Positions 59,287 through 59,343 of a DNA stretch of 59,343 bases are shown piece after piece. Every line of letters begins with the position of its first letter. Positions within the stretch are counted from its first letter, which is position 1. The stretch comes from Clostridiales bacterium (GTDB taxonomy: Bacteria; Bacillota; Clostridia; Lachnospirales; Lachnospiraceae). A program made the translations under genes and the position numbers. The notes under the pieces were generated by a model that saw only the letters and a program-made list of their open reading frames with translations, ran no database searches and had not been told where the DNA came from. Location of the stretch: positions 1 to 59,343 of the forward strand of contig JAJQCD010000025.1 in assembly GCA_021202925.1 (NCBI GenBank). The letters are read 5' to 3'.

Positions 59287-59343
59287 CTTTTTGTAACTAT
59301 TCAGAACCCCCATACTGAAAGATATAGTCAGGGTTCCCTGCAA

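Overview
The window reads as a chromosomal segment of a spore-forming, moderately GC-rich member of the Clostridia, most likely Lachnospiraceae. The evidence is a complete spoIIIAA-AH sporulation operon, the clostridial nusB-xseA-xseB-ispA-dxs-tlyA-nadK-argR-recN cluster, Gram-positive ribosome binding sites (AGGAGG type), frequent intrinsic terminators and several TTG starts. No rRNA, tRNA, CRISPR array, prophage or complete insertion sequence was seen.

Layout. 1-7.4 kb: a small heat-shock gene, then arginine biosynthesis, with argG divergent from argC-(GNAT)-argJ-argB-argD. The two arg promoters share ArgR-type boxes, and the argR gene lies at 54.9 kb. 7.4-14 kb: mscL with a zinc-ribbon tail, a one-carbon folate pair (fchA-folD), a cytidylate-kinase-like gene, a DapL-like aminotransferase, a lone kduI behind a cre-like site, and cvfB. 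14-22.6 kb: a stand-alone MsmK/UgpC ATPase, then a CdaR/PucR-type regulator joined to ftsE-ftsX-(M23 peptidase)-ctpA, then a secreted GH25 protein; this block is about envelope growth and peptidoglycan.

22.7-26.7 kb is an AT-richer accessory island. It holds an AAA ATPase with a nuclease-like tail, a small gene split by a 120-bp repeat element with a 7-bp target duplication, a UPF0158 gene, and a toxin-antitoxin locus. In that locus the toxin carries an in-frame TGA, while the zinc-finger/HTH/Panacea antitoxin is intact. 26.8-35.4 kb: a zinc-ribbon membrane protein of unknown function, the methionine methyl-transfer genes metF, MetH reactivation domain and metH, then nagB-nagA and a pyridoxamine kinase.

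35.4-42 kb: a HAD phosphatase, comEA, an orphan response regulator with an unusual one-residue deletion, a condensation-type acyltransferase next to an HSL-type esterase, rlmH, and a secreted cell-wall-binding protein. 42.2-47.8 kb: spoIIIAA-AH. 48.3-57.1 kb: the nusB-to-recN housekeeping run, followed by tag, a YgjP-like metallopeptidase and a LysR regulator.

The most notable points are: the repeat element whose precise removal restores a reading frame; the disarmed toxin beside a three-domain antitoxin; a FolD that lacks cyclohydrolase residues beside a dedicated cyclohydrolase; the ArgR box pairs; and the odd receiver and GH25 active-site changes. All calls come from reading the sequence; no database search was run.
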